DNA from: Sideroxydans sp.
GTDB lineage: Bacteria > Pseudomonadota > Gammaproteobacteria > Burkholderiales > Gallionellaceae
Direction: 5' to 3'
DNA length: 64,000 nucleotides
NCBI GenBank assembly: GCA_028710605.1
Contig: JAQTTU010000012.1
Location: forward strand, 1 to 64,000
Both the position numbers and the translations under genes were made by a program. Every line of letters starts with the position of its first letter. Within the stretch, counting starts at the first letter, position 1. Shown here piece after piece: positions 31,470 through 40,428 of this stretch. Under the pieces are notes generated by a model that was given only the letters and a program-made list of their open reading frames with translations, was not told the DNA's origin and made no database searches.

Positions 31470-31850
31470 TTATGCTGCTGCGACTGTTGCTTTGCGTGCT
31501 GGCAATTTCTCTTTGATACGTGCCGACTTGCCGGAGCGGTCGCGCAGGTAGTACAGCTTGGCGCGGCGCACATCGCCGCGACGCTTGATTTCGATGCTGG
31601 CAACGCTGGGGGAGTAGGACTGGAAAGTACGTTCCACGCCTTCGCCTGCGGAGACCTTGCGCACGATGAAGCTGGAGTTCAGCCCCTTGTTGCGCTTGGC
31701 GATCACCACGCCTTCGAAAACCTGCACGCGCTTTTTGTCGCCTTCAACCACGTTCACGCCAACCACCACGGTGTCGCCGGGGGCGAAGTTGGGGATTGTC
31801 TTGTTCAGACGGGCGATTTCTTCTTTTTCAAGAATTCCGATCAGATTCAT
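31470..31850 (-). CDS. rplS: 50S ribosomal protein L19
   Basis: The 126-residue protein has the L19 signature [20 protein letters not shown] and [20 protein letters not shown]. It lies at the 30S-50S interface. It is the last gene of the rpsP-rimM-trmD-rplS operon and its start codon overlaps the trmD stop (ATGA). The C-terminal basic, alanine-rich tail is slightly longer than in E. coli. Confidence 0.98.
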   Translation of the reverse strand: MNLIGILEKEEIARLNKTIPNFAPGDTVVVGVNVVEGDKKRVQVFEGVVIAKRNKGLNSSFIVRKVSAGEGVERTFQSYSPSVASIEIKRRGDVRRAKLYYLRDRSGKSARIKEKLPARKATVAAA

Positions 31851-32623
31851 TTTGTTTCCTTTTCTTGTGCGGAGGCTTGTTCCTGCTGGTACTCTGCCAG
31901 TAGCCGAGCTTCCTGTTTAGTCAACTGGCGTGATGCCAGCAAATCCGGGCGACGTTCCGCAGTGCGGATTAACGACTGCTTCAATCGCCACTTCTCTATC
32001 TCGGCGTGGTGCCCGGACATCAACACATCCGGTACAGCCTCGCCGTTATAAATCTCTGGCCGTGTGTAGTGCGGACAATCCAGCAGACCTTGCACAAAGG
32101 AATCCTGCTGCGCCGATGCGTCGTCGCCCAATACACCGGGAATCTGCCGCACCACGCTGTCCATCACCACCATCGCCGCCAACTCGCCACCGGACAACAC
32201 ATAATCGCCGATGGAAAGCTCTTCATCCACTTGCTGGCGCAACAGGCGCTCATCCACGCCCTCGTAACGGCTCGCCAGCAATATCAACCCTTCGTCCCGC
32301 GCCAGCAGCTCCATCACCACTTCGTGGGTGAGCTGCCTGCCTTGCGGCGAGAGGTGGATCACACAACTCTTCTTCACTCCGCTGGCGGCCTGCGCTGCTT
32401 TTGCTGCGCTGATGGCTTTTTCCAGCGGTTCCGCCAACATCACCATTCCGGGACCGCCGCCGTAGGGACGGTCATCTATGGTGCGGTAGTTGTCGGTCGT
32501 AAAATCGCGCGGATTCCACGTCTGCAACTCGAACCTGCCCTGCTCCGCCGCCCGCCGCGTCACGCCATACTTGGTGATCGCGTCGAACATCTCGGGGAAC
32601 AGCGTGACAACGTCAAACCTCAT
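31847..32623 (-). CDS. trmD: tRNA (guanine37-N1)-methyltransferase TrmD
   Basis: The start at 32623 gives the typical [17 protein letters not shown] terminus. The knotted SAM-binding region is [31 protein letters not shown]. The 258-residue length is normal. It methylates G37 of tRNAs to prevent frameshifting. It overlaps rimM and rplS by 4 bp each, as in the conserved ribosomal operon. Confidence 0.97.
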   Translation of the reverse strand: MRFDVVTLFPEMFDAITKYGVTRRAAEQGRFELQTWNPRDFTTDNYRTIDDRPYGGGPGMVMLAEPLEKAISAAKAAQAASGVKKSCVIHLSPQGRQLTHEVVMELLARDEGLILLASRYEGVDERLLRQQVDEELSIGDYVLSGGELAAMVVMDSVVRQIPGVLGDDASAQQDSFVQGLLDCPHYTRPEIYNGEAVPDVLMSGHHAEIEKWRLKQSLIRTAERRPDLLASRQLTKQEARLLAEYQQEQASAQEKETK

Positions 32624-33117
32624 TTGAGGTAATCCGCCTGCCAATCCACACGGATCAATTTCTTCTGCAAATCCACTTGCTGGATCACGCTGGCAATGAA
32701 CGGCATCAAGGTTTCGCCGCTTTCGCCTTTGACCACCAGCACGTCATTTGCGCCGGTCTCCAGCAACGAATCCACGATACCGAACTTCTCGCCCGCCAGG
32801 TTCTCCACCGACAAGCCCACCAGATCGGACCAGTAGTATTCGCCTTCCGGTTGTTCCGGCAAATCTGCGCGCGGAACAGCGATCAATTGGCCTTTAAATT
32901 TTTCGGCGGCAGTGCGGTCAACAATGCCTTCCAGCTTGGCAATCAACACTTTGCCGTGCACATTCGCTTCCAGCACTTGCATGGGATGCCAGGCCTGTTC
33001 GTTGCCCACATACCAAGTGTCGTAGTCGAGCAAGCCGTCCAGATATTCGGTAAAAGTCTGCACCTTCACCCAACCCAGAATGCCTTGCGCTCCGACCACC
33101 TTCCCCATGACGACCAT
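32620..33117 (-). CDS. rimM: Ribosome maturation factor RimM
   Basis: The true start is the ATG at 33117, with GGAGG eight bases upstream and the family-typical [20 protein letters not shown]. An in-frame extension to 33219 exists only because a dispersed palindromic repeat is open in this frame; it should not be annotated as coding. The PRC-barrel region ([20 protein letters not shown]) is complete, giving 165 residues. It acts in 30S subunit maturation. Confidence 0.95.
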   Translation of the reverse strand: MVVMGKVVGAQGILGWVKVQTFTEYLDGLLDYDTWYVGNEQAWHPMQVLEANVHGKVLIAKLEGIVDRTAAEKFKGQLIAVPRADLPEQPEGEYYWSDLVGLSVENLAGEKFGIVDSLLETGANDVLVVKGESGETLMPFIASVIQQVDLQKKLIRVDWQADYLK

Positions 33118-33161
33118 GGGGCTTGCCTCCGAATTAAACGTCTCGCGCAGCGATTCGTTTG

Positions 33162-33197
33162 TCCCCTCTCCCGCCGGGGGAGGGTTAGGGTGGGGGA
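33162..33197. repeat. Palindromic repeat (CCCTCTCCCGCCGGGGGAGGG), half unit
   Basis: CCCCTCTCCCGCCGGGGGAG GGTTAGGGTGGGGG lies in the rpsP-rimM spacer. Confidence 0.75.
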
Positions 33198-33226
33198 AAT
33201 TAGTATGGCGAACCGCCATACTAATT
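33198..33226. promoter_or_regulatory. Perfect hairpin directly after rpsP
   Basis: AATTAGTATGGCG-AAC-CGCCATACTAATT has perfect 13-bp arms and a 3-base loop, and overlaps the rpsP stop codon. There is no T run, so processing, mRNA stability or partial attenuation between rpsP and rimM is more likely than full termination. Confidence 0.6.
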
Positions 33227-33479
33227 AGACCTTGGCTGCTGCACCGGCTTTTTTGACCAGACGGCCTACGGTTTCGCTCAACTGTGCGCCGCGCTCTTGC
33301 CAGTGCGTCACGCGATCCAGTTGAATGCGCAGACCTTCAGCGCCTTCGGCGGCCAGCGGATTGTAGAAACCGACGCGCTCGATGAAACGACCGTCACGAC
33401 GATTGCGGGAATCCGCTACCACCACGTTGTAATACGGACGATTCTTAGAGCCGCCGCGAGAAAGACGAATGACTACCAT
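33225..33479 (-). CDS. rpsP: 30S ribosomal protein S16
   Basis: The 84-residue protein starts at the ATG at 33479 with the S16 N terminus [20 protein letters not shown]. It continues through RVGFYNPLA and [15 protein letters not shown]. It is the first gene of the rpsP-rimM-trmD-rplS operon. A longer upstream reading is not supported by a ribosome site. Confidence 0.97.
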   Translation of the reverse strand: MVVIRLSRGGSKNRPYYNVVVADSRNRRDGRFIERVGFYNPLAAEGAEGLRIQLDRVTHWQERGAQLSETVGRLVKKAGAAAKV

Positions 33480-33527
33480 AGTGATTACCCAATAAAAAAT
33501 AGATTCGGCAAATGCCAAAGGGCGCGA

Positions 33528-33557
33528 ATTCTACGATATATCGTTGAATTGTGGCAA
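33528..33557 (-). promoter_or_regulatory. Putative sigma-70 promoter of the rpsP operon
   Basis: On the reverse strand TTGCCA and TAGAAT are separated by 18 bases, about 50 bp before the rpsP start. Confidence 0.5.
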
Positions 33558-33608
33558 GGATTGATTTTGGCAGGGGGAAAGCGAAGTTGCGGCTAGCGGC
33601 TGATTGCA

Positions 33609-34421
33609 TCAACGGTGCAGGAAAACTTCCAATACGAATTGGCTGCCCAGATAGCCTAGCACCAGAAAAGCAAAGCCGCTCAACGTCCAGTGCACCGCTT
33701 TGCGACCGCGCCAGCCGTAGAGGTGATGCCCCAGCAGCAGCACAGCGAACACCGCCCAGGAAAGCAGGCCGAACACCACTTTATGGTTCCATTGCCACGG
33801 ATGACCAAATATCTTTTCGGAGAACAGAATGCCGGAAACGATGGTGATGCTCAGCAGCACAAAGCCCACACCGATGACGCGGAACAGCAAGGATTCCATG
33901 GTCATCAGCGGCGGCAGGTTGCGCAACACCTTGGGCATTCTGGCATGGTGCAGGCGCTTTTCGACCAGCGACATCAGCGCCGCATGCAAGGCGGCAATGG
34001 TGAACAGACTATAGGCCAGCATGGCCATCAGCACATGGGTGTCGAACAAGGCCGAAGCGGGTTGGGAAAAAATATGCGCATCGGGAAATATCGCGGGGAG
34101 CACCGCGCTAATAGCAGCCAGCGGCAATACCAGCGTCAGCAGACAGGACAGGGGATAGAAGAAGCGCGCAATCCAATAAATCAGCACGGTCAGCCACAGG
34201 ATCAGCGACAGCGCATAGACAAAGCCCAGATTGAGCGCGCCCCAGATGAACAAGGTGTCGTACAGCAGCCAGCCGTGCAGCACCAAAGGCACTGCGACCG
34301 CGAACCCGAGTGCGCCGCGATTTTGCTGCTCGGCTTTGCCCGTCGCCTGCGCGCGCCAGAACAAAACAGCCAGAACGGCATAAAGGGCAAACGTGAGCAA
34401 ATGCAAGGCTTGGTTCGACAT
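33609..34421 (-). CDS. CcsA/YpjD-like cytochrome c assembly (heme-handling) membrane protein
   Basis: The 270-residue protein has about eight membrane helices and the cytochrome c assembly family features: conserved histidines in VPLVLHGWLLYD, FDTHVLMAMLAYSLF and NHKVVFGLLSWAVF, plus an LLGHHLYGWRG motif. The gene lies upstream of and divergent from ffh, where the 'inner membrane protein YpjD' homologue sits in many gamma- and betaproteobacteria. I use the ATG at 34421. The exact role of this short form is not established. Confidence 0.85.
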   Translation of the reverse strand: MSNQALHLLTFALYAVLAVLFWRAQATGKAEQQNRGALGFAVAVPLVLHGWLLYDTLFIWGALNLGFVYALSLILWLTVLIYWIARFFYPLSCLLTLVLPLAAISAVLPAIFPDAHIFSQPASALFDTHVLMAMLAYSLFTIAALHAALMSLVEKRLHHARMPKVLRNLPPLMTMESLLFRVIGVGFVLLSITIVSGILFSEKIFGHPWQWNHKVVFGLLSWAVFAVLLLGHHLYGWRGRKAVHWTLSGFAFLVLGYLGSQFVLEVFLHR

Positions 34422-34513
34422 GGGGAGTGCAGATGTTTTAGACTGTGCGGATTCTACAGGAAGCGCCGCAAGATTTCTGCCTGCGGTGAATTCGACCAAC
34501 TGACTTTGAAATT

Positions 34514-34562
34514 GTAGGAGCGGCTTTAGCCGCGAATATTTCGCGGCTAAAGCCGCTCCTGC
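34514..34562. repeat. REP-like hairpin (GTAGGAGCGGCTTTAGCCGCGAA type)
   Basis: Arms GTAGGAGCGGCTTTAGCCGC and complement, in the ccsA-ffh divergent gap 20 bp before ffh. Confidence 0.9.
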
Positions 34563-34582
34563 ATTTATTTAGGACTCAACCC

Positions 34583-35935
34583 ATGTTAGACAACCTTACT
34601 CAACGCTTCACCGGCATCATCAAAAACCTGCGCGGTCAGGCGCGGCTGACCGAAAGCAATATTCAGGATGCCTTGCGCGAAGTGCGCCTCGCCTTGCTGG
34701 AAGCCGACGTGGCGCTGCCGGTGGTCAAGGACTTCATCGCCAAGGTGAAGGAGGCCGCGCTGGGGCAGGAAGTCATCGCCAACCTGCAACCGGGACAGGC
34801 GCTGATCGGCGTGGTGAACCGCGAGCTGACCAAGCTGATGGGCGAAGCCAATGTCGGCATCAACCTCGCCACCGTACCGCCCGCCGTGATCCTGATGGCC
34901 GGTCTGCAAGGCGCGGGTAAAACCACCAGCAGCGGAAAACTGGCCAAGCTGCTGCGCGAGCAAAACAAAAAGAAAGTGCTGCTGGTGAGCTGCGACGTGT
35001 ATAGACCCGCCGCTATCGAGCAACTGCGCATGCTGGCACAACAACTGGACATCGACTTTTTTCCGTCCGATGTTAAGCAAAAACCGCAGGACATCGCCCT
35101 CGCCGCGCACGACTTCGCCAAGAAGCATCACCATGATGTGCTGATCGTGGATACCGCAGGTCGCCTCGCGGTGGACGAAGCGATGATGGCCGAGATCAAA
35201 AACCTGCATGCCGCGTTGAAGCCAATCGAGACCTTGTTCGTAGTCGATGCGATGACCGGACAGGATGCGGTGAATACCGCCAAAGCCTTCGGCGAAACGC
35301 TGCCGCTCACCGGCATCATCCTCACCAAACTGGACGGCGATGCGCGCGGCGGCGCGGCGCTGTCGGTGCGCCAGATCACCGGCAAGCCGATCAAGTTTGT
35401 CGGCGTGAGCGAAAAACCGAACGGCCTCGAAGCCTTCCACCCCGAGCGCATGGCACAGCGCATTCTCGGCATGGGCGACGTGCTGTCGCTGCTGGAAGAA
35501 GCGCAGCGCAGCGTGGATGTCGGCGAAGCGCAAAAGCTGGCGAAGAAAATGCAGACCGGCAAAGGCTTTGACCTCAACGATTTTAAAATGCAGATCGTGC
35601 AGATGCGCAAAATGGGCGGACTCTCCGCCATGATGGACAAACTGCCCGCGCAGCTTTCTCAAGCGGCGGCGGGAGCAAAAATCGACGAGCGCCAGATCAA
35701 CCGCACCGAAGGCATCATCAACTCGATGACACCCTGGGAGCGCAGCCACCCCGACCTCATCAAAGCCTCGCGCAAACGCCGCATTGCCACCGGTGCGGGC
35801 GTGCAGGTGATGCACGTCAATCAACTGCTGAACCAGTTCGAGCAGTCGCAGAAGATGATGAAGATGATCAGCGGCAAAGGCGGGATGGCGAAGATGATAA
35901 AAGGGATGGCGGGGAAGTTTCCGGGGATGCGCTAA
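34583..35935 (+). CDS. ffh: Signal recognition particle protein Ffh (SRP54)
   Basis: The 450-residue GTPase has the N domain, the G1 motif GLQGAGKTTSSGKLAK, VDTAGRLAVDEAMM (G3) and TKLDGDARGG (G4). A C-terminal methionine-rich M domain ends GKGGMAKMIKGMAGKFPGM. It binds signal sequences and 4.5S RNA and targets ribosomes to FtsY. Length and motifs are complete. Confidence 0.98.
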   Translation: MLDNLTQRFTGIIKNLRGQARLTESNIQDALREVRLALLEADVALPVVKDFIAKVKEAALGQEVIANLQPGQALIGVVNRELTKLMGEANVGINLATVPPAVILMAGLQGAGKTTSSGKLAKLLREQNKKKVLLVSCDVYRPAAIEQLRMLAQQLDIDFFPSDVKQKPQDIALAAHDFAKKHHHDVLIVDTAGRLAVDEAMMAEIKNLHAALKPIETLFVVDAMTGQDAVNTAKAFGETLPLTGIILTKLDGDARGGAALSVRQITGKPIKFVGVSEKPNGLEAFHPERMAQRILGMGDVLSLLEEAQRSVDVGEAQKLAKKMQTGKGFDLNDFKMQIVQMRKMGGLSAMMDKLPAQLSQAAAGAKIDERQINRTEGIINSMTPWERSHPDLIKASRKRRIATGAGVQVMHVNQLLNQFEQSQKMMKMISGKGGMAKMIKGMAGKFPGMR

Positions 35936-35940
35936 ACCCT

Positions 35941-36046
35941 TCACCACAGAGACACAGAGGCGCAGAGAAAATCAAAACAAAATTCAGAACCAAACCACGC
36001 AGGATTTCTCCCGCGTTTCCTCTGTGTCTCTGTGTCTCTGTGGTGA
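35941..36046. repeat. Inverted repeat TCACCACAGAGACACAGAGG
   Basis: TCACCACAGAGACACAGAGG and CCTCTGTGTCTCTGTGTCTC...TGGTGA pair across about 55 bp. It lies between ffh and the HAD gene. Confidence 0.8.
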
Positions 36047-36076
36047 ATTGCTTTTTCTTGAACTGTTACAAACAAC

Positions 36077-36787
36077 ATGACAATCCAAGCCATCATTTTC
36101 GACGTTGACGGTACGCTGGCCGATACCGAAGACGCGCACCGCATCGCGTTCAACCAGGCCTTCGCCAAAAACGGGCTGGACTGGAACTGGGATGTGGCGC
36201 TGTACGACAAGCTGCTCAAGGTGACGGGCGGCAAGGAGCGCATCAAATATTTCGTCGAAGATTTTCTGAAGGATTTCACCAAGCCTGCCGATTACGAAGC
36301 CTTCGTAAAAAACCTGCATGTGCAAAAGACCGCGCATTACACCGCCGCGTTGCGTGACGGGCACATCCCGTTGCGCCCCGGCATCAAGCAACTCATCCGC
36401 GACGCACGCCAGGCGGGACTCAAGCTGGCCATAGCCACCACTACTTCGCCGGAGAATGTCGCGGCTTTGCTGGAGATGGGTTTGGGCAGAGATTGGACGA
36501 AATATTTCGATGCGGTGGGTTGCGGCGACATCGTGCCGCTGAAGAAACCCGCGCCGGATATTTACAACTGGGTGTTGGCCGAACTCAAGCTCGCGCCGCA
36601 GGATTGCATCGCGCTGGAAGATTCCTATAACGGTTTGCGTTCCGCACTGGCGGCGGGCATCAGGACTTACATCACCACCAATCCTTACACCTGCAAGCAG
36701 GACTTTTCCGGTGCGGCGGCGGTGTTGGACGACTTGAGCGATCTGCCGGGCTTCTATGAGCTGATCGGATTTGCATCCTCGCTTTGA
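36077..36787 (+). CDS. CbbY/Gph-type HAD hydrolase
   Basis: The 236-residue protein has HAD motif I FDVDGTLADTEDAHR, motif II IATTTSP, motif III lysine (KKPAPDIY) and motif IV ALEDSYNGLRSA. The cap insertion is of the CbbY/beta-phosphoglucomutase type. CbbY dephosphorylates xylulose-1,5-bisphosphate in Calvin-cycle bacteria, but no cbb genes are adjacent, so the substrate is open. Confidence 0.87.
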   Translation: MTIQAIIFDVDGTLADTEDAHRIAFNQAFAKNGLDWNWDVALYDKLLKVTGGKERIKYFVEDFLKDFTKPADYEAFVKNLHVQKTAHYTAALRDGHIPLRPGIKQLIRDARQAGLKLAIATTTSPENVAALLEMGLGRDWTKYFDAVGCGDIVPLKKPAPDIYNWVLAELKLAPQDCIALEDSYNGLRSALAAGIRTYITTNPYTCKQDFSGAAAVLDDLSDLPGFYELIGFASSL

Positions 36788-36824
36788 TTTTTGACTCGGA
36801 TAGTTCATTAGGCCGAGTGCGCTT

Positions 36825-36875
36825 GTAGGAGCGAGCTTGCTCGCGAAAACACTTCGCGAGCAAGCTCGCTCCTAC
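36825..36875. repeat. REP-like hairpin (GTAGGAGCGAGCTTGCTCGCGAA type)
   Basis: Inverted arms GTAGGAGCGAGCTTGCTCGC and complement. The same arm sequence is familiar as a REP sequence in Pseudomonas. Copy at 61382. Confidence 0.9.
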
Positions 36876-36910
36876 AAAACCCCAACCGCAGCAAACAAAG
36901 CGTCTCTCGC

Positions 36911-36980
36911 CCGCAAGCCAGCAAACACGGCCATCTCCATCAAGCGAATGACGTAGATCGCCTATTGACGGGCGTTCCCA
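36911..36980. repeat. CCTATTGACGGGC element, full-length form
   Basis: CCGCAAGCCAGCAAACACGG CCATCTCCATCAAGCGAATG and GATCGCCTATTGACGGGCGT make the best-conserved full copy. With the REP hairpin it fills most of the 36788-37094 gap; the remaining 115 bp before ilvA show nothing else I can name. Confidence 0.85.
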
Positions 36981-37094
36981 CGATGTTGGTTTTGCAAAAA
37001 TGCAGTCGCCGGGATGCGCCGCATCGCGCCGTATAAAGCATCCAACCCCGTTTCCTGCTAATCTTGCCGCCAATTCAACCGTCCGCGAAACATC

Positions 37095-38612
37095 ATGCAA
37101 AGTTACCTGAAACGCATCCTCACCGCCCGCGTCTATGACGTGGCCGTCGAAACACCACTGGAACACGCACCCAACCTGTCGGCGCGCACCGGCAACGACA
37201 TTCTGTTCAAACGCGAGGACATGCAGCCGGTGTTTTCGTTCAAGCTGCGCGGTGCGTACAACAAGATGGCACAACTGTCGCCGGAGCAGCTCAAACGCGG
37301 CGTGATTGCCGCTTCGGCGGGCAACCATGCGCAGGGCGTGGCGCTGTCTGCACACAAGCTGGGCTGCAAGGCCACCATCGTGATGCCGACCACCACGCCG
37401 CAAGTGAAGATCGAAGCGGTCAAACATTTCGGCCAGCGCGCGGTGGAGATCGTGTTGCATGGCGACAGTTACAGCGATGCCTGCACGCATGCTTACGAAC
37501 TGGAAAAGGAAAGGCAGCTCACTTTTGTGCATCCGTTCGACGATCCCGATGTGATCGCCGGGCAAGGCACCATCGCCATGGAAATTCTGCGCCAGCACCA
37601 AAAGCCCATCCATGCCATTTTCTGCGCCATCGGCGGCGGCGGGCTGGTCGCGGGCGTGGCGGCTTACGTCAAGCAACTGCGCCCCGAGATCAAGGTGATC
37701 GGCGTACAGACCGTGGATTCCGACGCGATGGCGCGTTCGCTCAAAGCTAAGAAGCGCGTCACGCTGAATGATGTCGGCCTGTTTTCGGACGGCACGGCAG
37801 TCAAGCTGGCGGGCGAGGAAACCTTCCGCCTGTGCAAACAGTTCGTGGATGAAGTGGTGCTGGTGGATACCGACGCGGTGTGCGCCGCGATCAAGGATGT
37901 GTTCCAGGACACGCGCTCCATCCTCGAACCGGCGGGCGCGCTGGCGGTGGCGGGCGCGAAGGCGTATGCCAAGCGCGAACAGCTCAAAGGCGAAACGCTG
38001 GTCGCTGTGTGCAGCGGCGCGAACATGAACTTCGACCGCCTGCGTTTTGTGGCCGAGCGCGCTGAGATCGGCGAAAAACGCGAAGCCATCCTCGCTGTCA
38101 CCATCCCGGAAACACCGGGCAGTTTCCGCAAATTCTGCTCGCTGCTGGGCAAGCGCAACATCACCGAATTCAACTACCGCTACGACGATCCAAAAGCGGC
38201 GCAGGTGTTCGTCGGCATCCAGGTCAAAGACCCGTCGGAAACCGCCGAGTTGGTGGAAAAATTGCAGCGCAACAAACTACCCACGCTAGACCTCACCGAC
38301 AACGAAATGGCCAAGCTGCACCTGCGCCACCTGGTCGGCGGCCACGCGCCCGAAGCCAAGGACGAAATCCTGTTCCGCTTCGAATTCCCCGAACGCCCCG
38401 GCGCGCTGATGAACTTCCTCAACAGCATGAACCACAACTGGAACATCAGCCTGTTCCACTACCGCAACCACGGCGCAGATTTCGGAAGAGTGCTGGTTGG
38501 CATGCAGGTTCCCCACAGCGACAAGGCCGAACTCAAACTGTTCCTCGACACGCTGGGTTACCCGTATTGGGACGAGAGCGACAATCCGGCTTACAAATTG
38601 TTTCTTGGATAG
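37095..38612 (+). CDS. ilvA: Threonine ammonia-lyase, biosynthetic
   Basis: The 505-residue enzyme converts threonine to 2-oxobutanoate, the first step of isoleucine synthesis, using PLP on K50 (SFKLRGAYNK). SAGNHAQGVALSAHKLGC and AIGGGGLVAGVA bind the cofactor phosphate. Two C-terminal ACT-like regulatory domains (about 325-405 and 415-500) match the long, isoleucine-inhibited form. An inverted repeat follows the stop codon. Confidence 0.97.
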   Translation: MQSYLKRILTARVYDVAVETPLEHAPNLSARTGNDILFKREDMQPVFSFKLRGAYNKMAQLSPEQLKRGVIAASAGNHAQGVALSAHKLGCKATIVMPTTTPQVKIEAVKHFGQRAVEIVLHGDSYSDACTHAYELEKERQLTFVHPFDDPDVIAGQGTIAMEILRQHQKPIHAIFCAIGGGGLVAGVAAYVKQLRPEIKVIGVQTVDSDAMARSLKAKKRVTLNDVGLFSDGTAVKLAGEETFRLCKQFVDEVVLVDTDAVCAAIKDVFQDTRSILEPAGALAVAGAKAYAKREQLKGETLVAVCSGANMNFDRLRFVAERAEIGEKREAILAVTIPETPGSFRKFCSLLGKRNITEFNYRYDDPKAAQVFVGIQVKDPSETAELVEKLQRNKLPTLDLTDNEMAKLHLRHLVGGHAPEAKDEILFRFEFPERPGALMNFLNSMNHNWNISLFHYRNHGADFGRVLVGMQVPHSDKAELKLFLDTLGYPYWDESDNPAYKLFLG

Positions 38613-38621
38613 AAACGCCGG

Positions 38622-38651
38622 GACTATTTCGTCGGTGGCGGCAAAATAGTC
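38622..38651. terminator. Hairpin downstream of ilvA
   Basis: GACTATTT and AAATAGTC are inverted around a 14-base G/C-rich loop, 10 bp after the ilvA stop. There is no strong T run, so the terminator role is tentative. Confidence 0.35.
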
Positions 38652-38678
38652 TGGCTCATTGTTATCGGGATGTGAAAA

Positions 38679-39773
38679 TTGAACACCAATAAGCCAAGCC
38701 CTGCAATGCATTATTCAGCACTGTTGACCAATATCAAGCAGCGCATCCAGTCCGCGCAAATGCGGGCGTTGTTTGCGGTCAATGCCGAGCTGATCCGCTT
38801 GTATTGGGAGATCGGCCAGATGCTGGACATCCGGCAGAAAGTCGAGGGCTGGGGAGCTGCGGTAATCCCCCGTTTGGCGCTGGATATTAAAAATGAACTG
38901 CCCGAGATAAAAGGATTTTCAGAGCGAAACATCAAGCGGATGCTGGCTTTCTACCGCGAGTATAGCGACCTGTCATTTGTGCCGCAGTCTGTGGCACAAA
39001 CTGAAGCCACCACAAAAGTGCCACAACCTGTGGCACTTTTACTTCCGGAATTGCTGTTGGCACTCCCTTGGGGGCATCACCTGCTCTTGATAGAAAAGAT
39101 AAAGAATGTAGCTACGCGCCAGTGGTATATGCAGGCAACCGTCGATAACGGCTGGAGCCGAAACATTTTGGCGTTGCAGATCGAAAGCGCGGCTCACCTG
39201 CGCCAAGGCAAAGCCACCAGCAACTTTGCCGCACGCTTGCCGTTACCGCAGTCCGATCTGGTGCAGCAAGCGTTGAAAGACCCGTATCTGTTCGATTTCA
39301 TGACGATGACAGAACCATTTCACGAACGCGAACTGGAAACCGGACTGATCGTTCATCTGGAAAAATTCCTGCTGGAACTCGGACAGGGCTTTGCCTTTGT
39401 GGGTCGCCAATATCACCTTGAGGTGGGAGAACAGGATTTTTACATCGACCTGCTTTTCTATCATCTGAAACTTCGTTGCTTTGTAGTCATCGAGTTGAAA
39501 CGCGGGGCGTTCAAGCCGGAGTATGCAGGCAAGATGAATTTTTATTGCAGCGTGGTGGACGATGTATTGAAGCACGAGGCGGATACCCCTACCATCGGCC
39601 TTATTCTTTGTCAGGAACAGAATAAGGTGCTGGCGGAATATGCGTTGCGCGGTGTTGATAAACCGATTGGCGTTTCGACTTTTGATCTGACCCGAGCCCT
39701 CCCCACCGCACTTGAGTCCAGCCTGCCCAGCATCGAACAGATTGAGCGGGAACTGGGCGGCGATACTGCATAA
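38679..39773 (+). CDS. YhcG/DUF1016 PDDEXK-type nuclease
   Basis: The 364-residue protein has an N-terminal helical domain (DIKNELPEIKGFSERNIKRM, LPWGHHLLLIEKIK) and a C-terminal PD-(D/E)xK core with DFYIDLLFYH and the catalytic ELKRG. Members of the YhcG family are linked to DNA cleavage and in some cases to restriction, defence or RNA targets. Here it stands alone between ilvA and fau. The first start is a TTG at 38679 with weak GGGA upstream; an ATG at 38706 is possible. Codon use is slightly more AT-rich than in ilvA, consistent with acquisition. Confidence 0.88.
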   Translation: MNTNKPSPAMHYSALLTNIKQRIQSAQMRALFAVNAELIRLYWEIGQMLDIRQKVEGWGAAVIPRLALDIKNELPEIKGFSERNIKRMLAFYREYSDLSFVPQSVAQTEATTKVPQPVALLLPELLLALPWGHHLLLIEKIKNVATRQWYMQATVDNGWSRNILALQIESAAHLRQGKATSNFAARLPLPQSDLVQQALKDPYLFDFMTMTEPFHERELETGLIVHLEKFLLELGQGFAFVGRQYHLEVGEQDFYIDLLFYHLKLRCFVVIELKRGAFKPEYAGKMNFYCSVVDDVLKHEADTPTIGLILCQEQNKVLAEYALRGVDKPIGVSTFDLTRALPTALESSLPSIEQIERELGGDTA

Positions 39774-39792
39774 ACATGTCCGCCACGCCCCC

Positions 39793-40428
39793 ATGACCCC
39801 GCAACAACAAAAACAAACCCTCCGCCAGCAAATCCTGTCCCGCCGGGATGCCCTACCCCACGATCAGCGCGCAGCGCACAGCGCGTCTATCATCGAGCGT
39901 TTGCTCGCCATGCCGCAATATCAGCGCGCCAAGGTGGTGCTGGGCTACATGAATTTCGGTCACGAATTCGCCAGCGAGTTGTGGGTGAAGCGAGTGCTGG
40001 CTGACGGCAAGAAGCTGATTCTGCCAAGGGCGAACCCCGTTACGCGGTTGCTTGAGTTGTATTGGGTTGAAGATATCGAAAGACAATTGGCTCCCGGCAT
40101 GTTCGGCATACGCGAGCCAATACCCGAACTTTCTACTATGGTATTATCGTTAAATGCGCTAGAATTTGTCCTGCTACCCGGTGTGGCGTTTACCCGCGAG
40201 GGCGCGCGGCTGGGTTACGGCGGCGGTTTTTACGACAAGCTGCTGGCGCGTGTCACGCATCGACCGGTGCTGGTCGCCGGGGCATTCGGCATGCAGCTGG
40301 TTCAGGACATTCCGCAGGAAAGCACCGACCGCAAGGTGGAGTGGTTGGTGACCGAAAACGAAACGATATGCTGTAAGCAGGAAAGCGAGCAAACCAATGG
40401 ACATACAACAAACCCGGAATCAGGATAA
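39793..40428 (+). CDS. 5-formyltetrahydrofolate cyclo-ligase
   Basis: The 211-residue protein starts at the ATG at 39793. It has the folate/ATP motif FVLLPGVAFTREGARLGYGG GFYDKLL. It converts 5-formyl-THF to 5,10-methenyl-THF. The last 32 bp overlap the aceE start region in another frame, an unusually long overlap; the C-terminal ~15 residues are poorly conserved in type. Confidence 0.92.
   Translation: MTPQQQKQTLRQQILSRRDALPHDQRAAHSASIIERLLAMPQYQRAKVVLGYMNFGHEFASELWVKRVLADGKKLILPRANPVTRLLELYWVEDIERQLAPGMFGIREPIPELSTMVLSLNALEFVLLPGVAFTREGARLGYGGGFYDKLLARVTHRPVLVAGAFGMQLVQDIPQESTDRKVEWLVTENETICCKQESEQTNGHTTNPESG

Noticed and set aside
33118-33219. N-terminal extension of RimM
   Set aside because: The extra 34 residues are repeat-encoded (PHPNPPPAGEG), and a strong GGAGG precedes the ATG at 33117.
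38679-39773. Restriction-modification system around the YhcG-like nuclease
   Set aside because: No methyltransferase or specificity subunit is adjacent; ilvA and fau flank it directly.
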